NCBI GenBank assembly: GCA_030605665.1
Contig: JAUWHW010000042.1
Coordinates: forward strand, 1-21,490
Source: Dehalococcoidia bacterium
GTDB taxonomy: Bacteria; Chloroflexota; Dehalococcoidia; GIF9; AB-539-J10
DNA length: 21,490 nucleotides
Direction of reading: 5' to 3'
Numbering within the stretch: the stretch's first letter is position 1; the number at the start of each line of letters is the position of its first letter. A program made the translations under genes and the position numbers. Under the pieces are notes generated by a model, which saw only the letters and a program-made list of their open reading frames with translations, ran no database searches and was not told the origin of the DNA. Positions 14,511 to 21,490 of this stretch are shown here, in pieces.

Positions 14511-16632
14511 CTGCTATCTCCAGAATGGGGCCTTCCTGTCGTGAGAACCCGGTTACACGTACTACTCCATACTCATCGGAGTCAAAATACTCCGGAAGCA
14601 AGCGCTGAAAGTGGTCAACCTCATGGCTTGCCACAACGAGCTGGACGTGCTTCCCAAGTTCAGCTAATTTGGCAACAAGAACATCGATGTGATGGGTATC
14701 GAATGACTGAGTTGGGTCATCCAGCAGAAGCAGGTAAACTTCAAACGGCACATCAGTAAGCTCTGAGAACGCAAAGTAGGGAACCAACTCCAATGCGTTG
14801 AGAGCTTGGCCGTTGAGAACTTGGGAAGGCAGCCATCCCGGAAGAGGAGCGTCATCTGAAGCAACGCGCATCTCCAACTTTGGTAGGCTGGATTCATCGA
14901 TAAATACCCGATTGTATGCGGGATGCTCTGTGAGGGTTCCGAAGGCCTCGGTTAACTTTTCATTGATCCCTGGGAGATCACTCTTCAGCGTATTGTTCAG
15001 TGCGGCCTTCAGCGCATCCGTAATTGTCCTTACGCTATCCCCAAAAAGAGTCAGGACCTTGAGTTGCTCTTCCACACGTTTGACCTGCTGCTGTTGTTTT
15101 TGGAGTTCAAGAAGCCGTTCCTGAATTCCATAGAACCATATCTCCTCCTGAAGTCTGTCCAATCTGCGCTTCCATTCTTGCTGAAGTTCGGTTGCCTCCC
15201 GCAACCGCTTTTCTAGTATCGTCTTGGTGCTATCCAATTGGGTGATATGCTTTTGGAGAGCAGAGCTAGTGTCTTGATTCTTAGAATCGGGGCCCAAGAA
15301 CTGCAGTATCCTTCCCTTTAGCTGCTCCCATTCTTGTTGCAAGGAAGCACTCCTCTCATGCAGCTTATTGAGGTGCTCGGCTTGGCGTGATGCCTCCTCG
15401 TGTTGATTCCTTAGGGCATCCCTCTTAGCGATGATTTCTACCTCTCGAGAAGAAGCTTGCTCTATTCTTTTATCAAGGTTGCCACGAAGGTCTCCAGCTT
15501 GTGGCTCTTGTTCACACACCGGGCAATGCTGCCTTACAGAATCCTGCAAGTGATGTTCAAGCCAAATACGAGCCTTCTTTTGAAGGTCATGGAGAAGTGC
15601 AGTTTCCTCTACTTGTTGTTCAACATTTTCTATGGCTTTGGCGAGCATGTCAAGGGTCTCACCTGCTAATGCTCTTGCTAAGCTTTGCTCTGTAGATGTA
15701 GATTCACTCTCGACCTGTTCGATCTGCCAGGTTAGGTTAGTTGATTCCGCAGAAAGGGACTGTCCCTGTTTCAGTTTCTCTTCAGTTTCACGAAGTGCAG
15801 CTTCTGCCTCACTCGTTTTGGCACGGCTAGCGCTTTCAAAAAGAGTCTCTACTTCGGTAATGAGAAAACCAAGCTCCAGTCCCGATGGTGGAATTGACTC
15901 GGAGGGCACAATAGCAGCGAGTTCCTTGATGAATTCCTCGATCCTACTAGTAGTGTCTGCTTGGGTTGGTACACTCCCTCCACCCCAAGGTGGATTCTCT
16001 ATGACGCGGCGCCGTTGCTCGGTCAGCCGACTTAACTCCAACTCGATATTGTTTCTTGCATCATCGACCTTCTCAGCCAGCTCTCTCTCTGTGTTCTCCT
16101 GTACTTCCATAAACTGCTCGAACCGGATTATGGCAGCTCGGACGTCAGTTAAGCCAAGGTACGAATAAATTGTCCGTTCGAATGCTGAAATGTCCTCGGC
16201 TAGTCTACGAAGAGGTGCACTCTGGGCAGCATAAATCATGTGCGCGCCTTCACCGGCGGGCGCTGATTCAAGCTGTGGCAACACCTCCCTTAAGAGGTGG
16301 GACTGGCCGAACTTATCTACGATGTCAGCATCGGAGCCGCCGCTTACTCCTCTAATTAGCGTGCGTTTCAAAGTCCACTCCCCATCTCCTCGCTCCAACA
16401 AGAGTTCGACACGGCAACTGCCCGCGTATCCTTGATTGGATACAACTTCACCAGGACGCCGGGTCGACCCGAAGAGCCCCCAGCGTATCCCTTCGATGAT
16501 GCTTGATTTACCGTAGGCGTTAGGGCCCAAAATGAAAACGTGTCTACCATTCACAGGTATGGCTTTGCTTGCTGTGAAGCCTTTGAACCCTTCAACCTTA
16601 ATTTGCTGTAGTCTAAACCCCCTGTCGTTCAT
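14494..16632 (-). CDS. Rad50/SbcC/SMC-like ATPase with CPVC zinc-hook motif
   Basis: The 712-residue protein has the full ABC-type SMC layout. The N-terminal lobe holds Walker A, GPNAYGKSS (36-44), after KVEGFKGF. Long glutamine- and glutamate-rich coiled coils (about 165-360 and 385-530) flank a central CPVC (C370, C373), the place and form of the Rad50 zinc hook. The C-terminal lobe has a degenerate signature NGQALNALEL (607-616), Walker B LLLLDDP (D638, D639), the D-loop SFD and the H-loop SHE (H670). It is shorter than SbcC or Rad50 (around 900-1,300 residues). Such proteins dimerise, hold DNA and drive a partner nuclease; no Mre11/SbcD is present. AAGGAGGG precedes the ATG, and the gene lies 4 bases after the 74-residue gene. 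Confidence 0.88.
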   Translation of the reverse strand: MNDRGFRLQQIKVEGFKGFTASKAIPVNGRHVFILGPNAYGKSSIIEGIRWGLFGSTRRPGEVVSNQGYAGSCRVELLLERGDGEWTLKRTLIRGVSGGSDADIVDKFGQSHLLREVLPQLESAPAGEGAHMIYAAQSAPLRRLAEDISAFERTIYSYLGLTDVRAAIIRFEQFMEVQENTERELAEKVDDARNNIELELSRLTEQRRRVIENPPWGGGSVPTQADTTSRIEEFIKELAAIVPSESIPPSGLELGFLITEVETLFESASRAKTSEAEAALRETEEKLKQGQSLSAESTNLTWQIEQVESESTSTEQSLARALAGETLDMLAKAIENVEQQVEETALLHDLQKKARIWLEHHLQDSVRQHCPVCEQEPQAGDLRGNLDKRIEQASSREVEIIAKRDALRNQHEEASRQAEHLNKLHERSASLQQEWEQLKGRILQFLGPDSKNQDTSSALQKHITQLDSTKTILEKRLREATELQQEWKRRLDRLQEEIWFYGIQERLLELQKQQQQVKRVEEQLKVLTLFGDSVRTITDALKAALNNTLKSDLPGINEKLTEAFGTLTEHPAYNRVFIDESSLPKLEMRVASDDAPLPGWLPSQVLNGQALNALELVPYFAFSELTDVPFEVYLLLLDDPTQSFDTHHIDVLVAKLAELGKHVQLVVASHEVDHFQRLLPEYFDSDEYGVVRVTGFSRQEGPILEIADGGGH

Positions 16633-16636
16633 TGTT

Positions 16637-16861
16637 CTACCCTCCTTGACCTTCGCCTAGCCATTGTAGAGCTCGCCGAGTCTGCTCTTCCATTCTTGTT
16701 AATTCACTGTCTAGATAGGCACGACAGGCATCCGGCCCACCACCATCACGTGTTAGTTCGCTCCTCAATCGGTACCATAGTTCACGTACATCCTGATCCT
16801 CTATACTCTTGGTAACCTCTGAGTAAACATCCTGAGTCATGTTTTTTTGTTTTCCCTCCAT
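16637..16861 (-). CDS. small helical protein, first gene of the ATPase island
   Basis: The 74-residue product is highly charged and predicted helical (VYSEVTKSIEDQDVRELWYRLRSEL, then ACRAYLDSELTRMEEQTRRALQWLGEG). It has no cysteine motif, signal or membrane segment, and I do not recognise it. GGAGG lies 7 bases before the ATG at 16861; an internal ATG at 16840 (MTQDVYSEV) is a possible alternative. The stop is 4 bases before the ATPase start, and the ATPase ribosome site lies in its last codons, so the products are probably made together. A small helical subunit encoded just before an SMC-like ATPase could be a loader or regulator, but that is a guess. Confidence 0.75.
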   Translation of the reverse strand: MEGKQKNMTQDVYSEVTKSIEDQDVRELWYRLRSELTRDGGGPDACRAYLDSELTRMEEQTRRALQWLGEGQGG

Positions 16862-16879
16862 TTAAAACCTCCAAGGCTA

Positions 16880-16891
16880 TGTACTAGTACA
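16880..16891 (-). promoter_or_regulatory. 12-bp perfect palindrome, possible operator
   Basis: TGTACTAGTACA lies between the predicted transcription start (about 16916) and the ribosome site of the 74-residue gene. A perfect 12-base palindrome in this place is a reasonable candidate for a repressor site. Confidence 0.4.
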
Positions 16892-16922
16892 ATATGCCGA
16901 TAAATAAAATGACTCCACACAC

Positions 16923-16951
16923 ATTCTATTCTGAAATACAATATCAATCAA
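16923..16951 (-). promoter_or_regulatory. sigma70-type promoter of the ATPase island
   Basis: On the minus strand TTGATT (16946-16951) is followed after 17 bases by TAGAAT (16923-16928). The start would be near 16916, giving a leader of about 55 bases before the 74-residue gene. Confidence 0.55.
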
Positions 16952-17041
16952 GGTAACCTTAGAATAGTAAATTATCTTTGTCAGCGTGCATATAGAGACA
17001 GCAATCGGTTACACATTACGCTATTTTGTGCAACATTTGGC

Positions 17042-17052
17042 AATATAAGGTT
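17042..17052 (+). repeat. right 11-bp direct repeat flanking the ATPase island
   Basis: AATATAAGGTT is the partner of 13963-13973. It lies about 90 bases upstream of the predicted -35 box of the island and 34 bases beyond the nudF stop. Confidence 0.5.
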
Positions 17053-17085
17053 ATGGAGGGCAAACTATAACAGCAGGATATATGA

Positions 17086-17619
17086 TTAGTGGCTTGTAAC
17101 AAATAGAAAGGTGAGCAGTGCAGCGATGCTTTTGGCATCACAGATTTCGCCTGAGGCGATAAGTTGAGGTATTTGATTTGTGGGGACTTGGACTAGCTCT
17201 ATGCCTTCAGTATCTTCAGCCGTTAGGCGGCTGGGCACAAGGTCGCTAGCCAGGTAGCAGTATAGATATTCCGTGCCATAGCCTGGAATAGCGTAAAATC
17301 CTCCCAATTTCTTTATTTTCCTGGGCAGATAGCCGATTTCCTCCTGCAATTCGCGGCGGACACAGTCAACAGGTTCCTCACCAGCATCTATGCCTCCGGC
17401 AGGCACTTCTAATAGAAACTTGCCTACTGGGTAGCGGAATTGGCGAACCAAAAGCACATTGTCCTGGTCATCGAGCACTACCACAGCTACACAGTCACTA
17501 TGTTCCACTACTTCCCGGGTGACTTTTTTACCATTGGGCTTCTCCACGGTGTCCAGGCGCAAATTTACTGCCCCACCGCGATAAATCTGCTGGCTAGATA
17601 GTTTTTTCTCTGGTAACAT
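17086..17619 (-). CDS. Nudix hydrolase, ADP-ribose pyrophosphatase type
   Basis: The 177-residue protein has an exact Nudix box, GGIDAGEEPVDCVRRELQEE followed by IGY, fitting GX5EX7REUXEEXGU. The N-terminal VNLRLDTVEKPNGKKVTREVVEH and VLLVRQFRYPVGKFLLEVPAG, and the downstream GFYAIPGYGTEYLYCYLA, are typical of the NudF/ADP-ribose pyrophosphatase group. It would cleave ADP-ribose to AMP and ribose 5-phosphate, in a cytoplasmic housekeeping role. AAAGGAGAG lies just before the ATG. It is in the same direction as the hyp-nadK cluster, but about 165 bases of repeat DNA separate it from the GNAT gene, so it may have its own promoter. Confidence 0.9.
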   Translation of the reverse strand: MLPEKKLSSQQIYRGGAVNLRLDTVEKPNGKKVTREVVEHSDCVAVVVLDDQDNVLLVRQFRYPVGKFLLEVPAGGIDAGEEPVDCVRRELQEEIGYLPRKIKKLGGFYAIPGYGTEYLYCYLASDLVPSRLTAEDTEGIELVQVPTNQIPQLIASGEICDAKSIAALLTFLFVTSH

Positions 17620-17654
17620 AACTCTCCTTTCGAGGCTGCTTTATTTCCCACTTG

Positions 17655-17785
17655 CGGAGTTTATCCTGAGCGAGATTCTTCAGTCGCTTCGCTCCCTCAG
17701 AATGACAAGAAGCGAAGAGCTCAGGGCTTCGACTCCTCGCAATGACATTTTTACCAGGGGAGAGGGAATTCAGCTCGCAATGACA
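17655..17785 (-). repeat. cluster of REP-like repeats
   Basis: Two copies of the 'gtcattgcgag' element lie here inverted relative to 9760: CTCCTCGCAATGACATTTTT at 17733-17752 and AGCTCGCAATGAC at 17772-17784. Next to them is the related block GAGCGAGATTCTTCAGTCGC followed by TTCGCTCCCTCAGAATGAC at about 17668-17706. Such dispersed repeats mark intergenic DNA in many bacteria and code for nothing here. Confidence 0.75.
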
Positions 17786-18241
17786 TTAGACATGGCAAAT
17801 AAGAGCTGATGCATCGCAGTTAGGGAATTTGGGACAGCGATAGCATTCTCCCCATACCTTGCGTGGCAATTCCATTTTATCCACCAAATGAAACCCTTGC
17901 TTCTCGAAGAAAGATGGTCTGCGGGTAAGGCAATAAACAGTAGCTATGCCTAACTTCTTAGCCGCACCGAGGCAAGCCTGGACCAGCGAAGAACCGACTC
18001 CCTGGTGCTGTTCTGGCTCGGCGGTAGCCAATGACCTTATTTCAGCTAAATCAAGCCAGTTTATATGCAATGCTGCACAAGCAATAACTTGATTTCCCTC
18101 CCTAACTACAAAATAGTCTCTAATATTCTCGCAAATCTCGCTTAAGGCACGAGGTAATATGTCCTCATCTTGACCGGCAAAGTGATTGATTAATTGCTGT
18201 ATTGAGGTGGCATCGCTTATTTTTGCCTTCTCAACCTTCAT
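17786..18241 (-). CDS. GNAT N-acetyltransferase, short ArgA-like
   Basis: The 151-residue protein shows GNAT motif A in EIRSLATAEPEQHQGVGSSL (the QHQGVGSS part is the acetyl-CoA pyrophosphate loop), then VYCLTRRPSFFEKQGFHLVD of motif B. The C-terminus KVWGECYRCPKFPNC, then DASALICHV, is a cysteine-containing tail typical of short N-acetylglutamate synthases that lack the kinase-like domain. It probably makes N-acetylglutamate for arginine synthesis; other GNAT substrates cannot be excluded. AGAGGT precedes the ATG. The gene begins 4 bases after the nadK stop and is likely the last member of the hypCDE-nadK-GNAT transcription unit. Confidence 0.85.
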   Translation of the reverse strand: MKVEKAKISDATSIQQLINHFAGQDEDILPRALSEICENIRDYFVVREGNQVIACAALHINWLDLAEIRSLATAEPEQHQGVGSSLVQACLGAAKKLGIATVYCLTRRPSFFEKQGFHLVDKMELPRKVWGECYRCPKFPNCDASALICHV

Positions 18242-18245
18242 GTTT

Positions 18246-19073
18246 TTACCTCTCTCCCAACTTCTGCCACAGCGAGCTATAGAAGTATTTTGGCTGACGG
18301 ATTTTCAGGAAACGAGCTACATAAGGGCTGAGTTTTAGCCTAACATTTTGTTCACTGGATAGGGGTATATCAACCTGCCCGTCAAGGCTAAGTATAGCTT
18401 TATCTCCGCTAGCAACCTTTAAATCGACTATACTTTGTGGCGGCAGGACCAGAGTATGGCTCAGCCCAAGATGGCAGGATATTGGCTGAAGGATTATTTC
18501 CTTGGATTGTGGGTGAAGAATCGGGCCGCCAGCTGCTAGTGAATAGCCAGTACTGCCGGTAGCTGTGGCTATAATAACTCCGTCAGCCCTATAGGTGGCT
18601 AACATCTCGCCGTCAATTTCTGCCTTTATGTTGATCAAGCGAACAGCAGTACTTCGCACTACCACATCATTCAAGGCGTGGAAACTTTTATCTTCAAGTC
18701 GAGCTTCAAGCATAGCTCTCTCCTCAATCCAGCCAGCACCTTCAAGCAGATGGGGTAAGTTTGATGAAGCTTCGTCAGAGGTTAGCTCAGTAATGAAACC
18801 TAGCCTGCCTAGATTTATGCCCAGTATGGGCACATTTGCGGGAGCTGAGATGCGAGCAGTGTGAAGGATAGTGCCATCACCACCAATGCTCAATATTAAA
18901 TCTGAGCCAGTTACCTGGTGCTTAGCCTTGTCTTCCTCCCAAGCTGAGCATTGCCACGAAGAGACTCCTTGGGTAGATAGTAACTCTTCCAACTTGTTAG
19001 CTACTTCTCGGGCCTTTTCTAGTCGAGGGTGATATAGAATACCAACTTGCTTCACGAGCCTCAATTCTAGCAT
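18246..19073 (-). CDS. nadK: NAD kinase
   Basis: The 275-residue protein has the NAD kinase signatures: GGDGT at residues 64-68 (LILSIGGDGTILHTARI), LGINLGRLGFITEL, HALNDVVVRS with the NAD-binding Asn-Asp, and YRADGVIIATATGSTGYSLA followed by AGGPILHP. It phosphorylates NAD to NADP in the cytoplasm and fits the usual bacterial length. The ATG at 19073 overlaps the last codons of hypE by 7 bases, so translation is coupled. NADP supply has no special link to hydrogenase maturation; I take the arrangement as simple clustering. Confidence 0.95.
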   Translation of the reverse strand: MLELRLVKQVGILYHPRLEKAREVANKLEELLSTQGVSSWQCSAWEEDKAKHQVTGSDLILSIGGDGTILHTARISAPANVPILGINLGRLGFITELTSDEASSNLPHLLEGAGWIEERAMLEARLEDKSFHALNDVVVRSTAVRLINIKAEIDGEMLATYRADGVIIATATGSTGYSLAAGGPILHPQSKEIILQPISCHLGLSHTLVLPPQSIVDLKVASGDKAILSLDGQVDIPLSSEQNVRLKLSPYVARFLKIRQPKYFYSSLWQKLGER

Positions 19074-20071
19074 ATCCGTGGTAATAGCTCTCCAGAGAGC
19101 ATATCAACAATTCGAGAGTGACCCAGCTTTGTGCGCATGATTACCCTTCCAGGATGGTCATTGGTTACCTCACCAATGATGGCTGCGTCTCTTCCATAGC
19201 TATTTTGCTTCATTTGAGTCAAAATTTTATCAGCGTCGTCCGGTTCGACTATAGCTACCAGCTTACCCTCATTGGCTACATAAGTAGGGTCGAAGCCTAA
19301 AAGCTCACAGGCAGCCTTAACCCCTTCCTTTATGGGTATCTTATCCTCCTCTATCATGATACCTGCATTTGATTGTCGCGCAAACTCGTTAAGCGTGGTA
19401 GCTAGCCCACCTCTGGTAGGATCACGGAGGCAATGGATTCTTGGTGACGACTCCAGCATTTGAGCTACCAATTTGTTTAATGGAGCACAATCGCTCTCCA
19501 CAGGTGTGGAGAACTTTAATCCCTCACGCTGACTCATTACAGCTATGCCATGGTCGCCGATAGTGCCACTCAGGATAATTTTATCTCCAGCTTTGGCGTT
19601 AACTCCTGAAATATCAATTCCGAGAGGGATTACTCCTATCCCTGAGGTGTTGATAAATAGCTTATCAGCCTGTCCCTGGTTTACTACTTTGGTATCCCCG
19701 GTGATTATATTTACTTCAGCCTCTTCAGCGGCTGCCTTTATTGACCTGACTACGCGGTCAAGTTCGCTTAAGGAGAAGCCCTCTTCTACAATCAGGGACA
19801 AGCTTAAGTATAGAGGCTTTGCTCCGTTCATAGACAAGTCATTAACCGTGCCACAAACAGCCAGCTTACCTATATCTCCCCCAGGAAAGAAAATAGGGCT
19901 GACCACATAGCTATCGGTGGTAAAGGCAAGATGCCCACTAGCTTCAAAAATAGCTGAATCATCTAATCGATTTAATATAGGATTAGCCAGGGAGGGAAGT
20001 AACCTTTTCTGAATCAGGTCATGACTGAGTTTGCCACCGCTGCCGTGGGCCAAAAGGATAATATCATTCAT
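19067..20071 (-). CDS. hypE: hydrogenase maturation protein HypE (carbamoyl dehydratase)
   Basis: The 334-residue protein belongs to the PurM/HypE ATP-binding family. It begins with LLAHGSGGKLSHDLI, has the DDSAIF and FTTDSYVVSPIFFPGGDIGK core, VCGTVNDLSMNGAKPLYLSL, GDTKVV and DPTRGGLATTLNE, and ends in PRIC with the terminal cysteine C334. That cysteine receives the carbamoyl group from HypF and is dehydrated to a thiocyanate, the source of the cyanide ligands of [NiFe] hydrogenase. It overlaps hypD by 8 bases and nadK by 7. HypF, which must charge it, is not in the window. Confidence 0.96.
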   Translation of the reverse strand: MNDIILLAHGSGGKLSHDLIQKRLLPSLANPILNRLDDSAIFEASGHLAFTTDSYVVSPIFFPGGDIGKLAVCGTVNDLSMNGAKPLYLSLSLIVEEGFSLSELDRVVRSIKAAAEEAEVNIITGDTKVVNQGQADKLFINTSGIGVIPLGIDISGVNAKAGDKIILSGTIGDHGIAVMSQREGLKFSTPVESDCAPLNKLVAQMLESSPRIHCLRDPTRGGLATTLNEFARQSNAGIMIEEDKIPIKEGVKAACELLGFDPTYVANEGKLVAIVEPDDADKILTQMKQNSYGRDAAIIGEVTNDHPGRVIMRTKLGHSRIVDMLSGELLPRIC

Positions 20072-21155
20072 AGCTCATCCCATATTTATAATAAGCAGCG
20101 CAAGCGCCTTCGTTGGAGACCATGCAAGGACCTATAGGTTTCTCCGGAGTGCAAACCTTGCCGAAAAGCTTACACTCAGGAGGTGTAGCTATACCACGGA
20201 GTATGTCGCCACAACGACACCCTTCAGGCTCCCTGACAGGTTTTAAGTTTAGCTGAAAGGTAGTGTCAGCATCAAAATGCTCATATTCTTGTTTAATCCT
20301 TAGGCCGCTTTGTGCTACAACGCCAATTCCCCGCCAGTTAGCTCCATCAATTTTAAAAACCTCATGCATTAATTCTAAGGCTTTCTTATTGCCTTGAGGC
20401 TTTACTCCACGCCGATAGGCTATTTCCACTCTTGGCTGGCCACTTTCAATTTGCTTCACTAGCTTATCTACGCATAGCAAAATATCTAAAGGTTCAAAGC
20501 CCGAGATAACACAGCTAATACTGTAATTCGTGGGGATAAATTCATAGGGATAAGAGCCAATTATGACGCTGACATGTCCGGGGCAGATAATGCCATCTAG
20601 CTTCACCTCGCCAAGCTCCAGCAGCGCCTTCATCACCGGCGGAGTTAACCTGAGCAGGGAAAGGACATAAAAATTCTCTATACCTTCTTTCTGTGCTTTA
20701 ATAATAGAGGCAGCTATGGTGGGTGCCGTGGTTTCAAAGCCGATGCCGATGAAGATGACCGACTTTTTTGGGTTAGCTTTGGCTATTTCCACAGCGTCCA
20801 TAGCGGAATAGACAACTCGTATAGCTGCTCCCTCAGCCCTTGCTTGTTGCAAGCTGGAGTAGCTACCAGGAACCCTTACCATGTCTCCGAAGGTGGTGAT
20901 GATGACCCCGGGTAAATGAGCCATAGCAATAGCTTTATCTAAATCAGCAGTTGCAGTAACACACACAGGGCAGCCTGGTCCTGACCTCATTTCTACCGTT
21001 TTGGGAACTAATTGACGAATGCCGTATCTCATTATGGCATGAGTATGCCCACCGCAGAACTCCATTAGCCTGACTGGCTTCGTGGAACTCTTAGCGAGCC
21101 TAGTGGCTAGCTTTCTGGCTAGCTCACTATTTTGATACTCATCAATGAACTTCAC
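20064..21155 (-). CDS. hypD: hydrogenase maturation protein HypD
   Basis: The 363-residue protein is the iron-sulfur scaffold that with HypC assembles the Fe(CN)2CO group. It carries the conserved EFCGGHTHAI (C34), SGPGCPVCV (C62, C65), FIGIGFETTAPT, CPGHVSVIIG and, near the end, EGCRCGDILRG followed by PPECKLFGKVC and GPCMVSNEGACAAYY, which hold the [4Fe-4S] ligands. All expected cysteines are present. The start is a GTG at 21155 inside the end of hypC (14-base overlap), with GGAGG about 14 bases upstream, so it depends on coupling to hypC. Confidence 0.96.
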   Translation of the reverse strand: MKFIDEYQNSELARKLATRLAKSSTKPVRLMEFCGGHTHAIMRYGIRQLVPKTVEMRSGPGCPVCVTATADLDKAIAMAHLPGVIITTFGDMVRVPGSYSSLQQARAEGAAIRVVYSAMDAVEIAKANPKKSVIFIGIGFETTAPTIAASIIKAQKEGIENFYVLSLLRLTPPVMKALLELGEVKLDGIICPGHVSVIIGSYPYEFIPTNYSISCVISGFEPLDILLCVDKLVKQIESGQPRVEIAYRRGVKPQGNKKALELMHEVFKIDGANWRGIGVVAQSGLRIKQEYEHFDADTTFQLNLKPVREPEGCRCGDILRGIATPPECKLFGKVCTPEKPIGPCMVSNEGACAAYYKYGMSYE

Positions 21156-21369
21156 TAAGGCTTGCTATTTCCTCCAGGAGCTTTAAGGTCTCCCTGGCTT
21201 CGGCTTCATCCACAATGCCTATGGCATAACCTGTGTGGAGCAACACATAATCCCCCACTTTTACTTCCGGGGTCAAGGCAATGCTAACTCGACGCCTTAC
21301 TCCAGCGATTTCTGTTTCTGCTTCGTCACCTTCTATGGAGACAACCCTTACTGGCACTGCGAGACACAT
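21142..21369 (-). CDS. hypC: hydrogenase maturation chaperone HypC
   Basis: The 75-residue protein MCLAVPVRVVSIEGDEAETE, then IAGVRRRVSIALTPEVKVGD and YVLLHTGYAIGIVDEAEA, is a standard HypC/HybG OB-fold chaperone. Its second-residue cysteine becomes N-terminal after methionine removal and holds the iron group with HypD. I chose the ATG at 21369 for that reason. An in-frame ATG at 21381 (MAKVMCLAVP) has a better-placed AGGA but would bury the essential cysteine, and the longer frame to 21426 is even less likely. It is the first hyp gene visible; others may lie to the right of the window. Confidence 0.9.
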   Translation of the reverse strand: MCLAVPVRVVSIEGDEAETEIAGVRRRVSIALTPEVKVGDYVLLHTGYAIGIVDEAEARETLKLLEEIASLSEVH

Positions 21370-21475
21370 AACTTTAGCCATTTTAGTTAATCCTATCAAG
21401 CAATACAACTGATTGTACTTGTTCATATTATTAGGGGCATATAGCTTACTCTCATTGCTATTGCATCCCTTTCAC

Positions 21476-21490
21476 GTCATTGCGAGCTAA
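21476..21490 (+). repeat. partial REP-like element at window end
   Basis: GTCATTGCGAGCT (21476-21488) is the exact inverse of 17772-17784 and the core of the repeat at 9760. It is cut by the window edge, so its full length is unknown. Confidence 0.65.

Noticed and set aside
15632..16168. 178-codon plus-strand frame opposite the ATPase gene
   Set aside because: Serine-rich composition mirrors the coiled-coil codons of the ATPase on the other strand; no ribosome site or domain.

Overview
The window looks like a chromosomal segment of an anaerobic bacterium, most likely a Chloroflexota/Dehalococcoidia-type organism. That placement is inferred from the mix of genes: a split transcarboxylase-like pair, two-subunit aconitase-family dehydratase, HypCDE, small Dehalococcoidia-style proteins and dispersed 'gtcattgcgag' repeats. 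It is not proven by any single marker. The initiator tRNA is bacterial, which rules out an archaeal source.

Layout. 1-577: the 3' end of a 23S rRNA, then directly a tRNA-fMet and a terminator, with no 5S gene between them. 601-2760: a flavin reductase-like protein, a DUF502 membrane protein and a small four-cysteine protein. This stretch is closed by a second, decayed copy of the 3' half of the same tRNA plus its own terminator. 2741-4344: small unknown genes, a Trm112-like zinc protein, and the pterin genes queD and folK. 4400-10970: a metabolic operon with a good sigma70-type promoter. It encodes a 12S-type carboxyltransferase, a 5S-type carboxyltransferase fused to a biotin domain, a two-subunit aconitase/homoaconitase-type dehydratase and an isocitrate dehydrogenase. 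Read together these could move a carboxyl group from methylmalonyl-CoA to pyruvate to give oxaloacetate, then carry citrate to 2-oxoglutarate.

10980-13976 is an accessory region. The 3' end of the isocitrate dehydrogenase gene occurs three times (10906-10975, 11619-11688, 13623-13669). The copies are diverged but keep reading frame and stop. Between them lie an ICMT-like methyltransferase, a SAM methyltransferase, an attC-like imperfect palindrome, a broken second ICMT copy, an unknown membrane protein and a truncated gene of an MGMT-like family. This is the pattern expected if the 3' end of icd served repeatedly as an integration site, but no integrase is present.

13963-17052 is a compact minus-strand island bounded by an 11-bp direct repeat. 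It holds three tightly coupled genes: a 74-residue protein, a 712-residue Rad50/SMC-like ATPase with a CPVC zinc-hook motif, and a 177-residue protein with a PD-(D/E)XK-like pattern in which the lysine is glutamate (D...ExE, as in BamHI). I do not recognise this set as a named system. It is the best candidate here for an undescribed defence or DNA-processing module.

17086-21490: a Nudix hydrolase, then the overlapping minus-strand cluster hypC-hypD-hypE-nadK-GNAT. It implies a [NiFe] hydrogenase elsewhere in the genome. REP-like repeats lie on both sides of this cluster and run out of the window at the right end.
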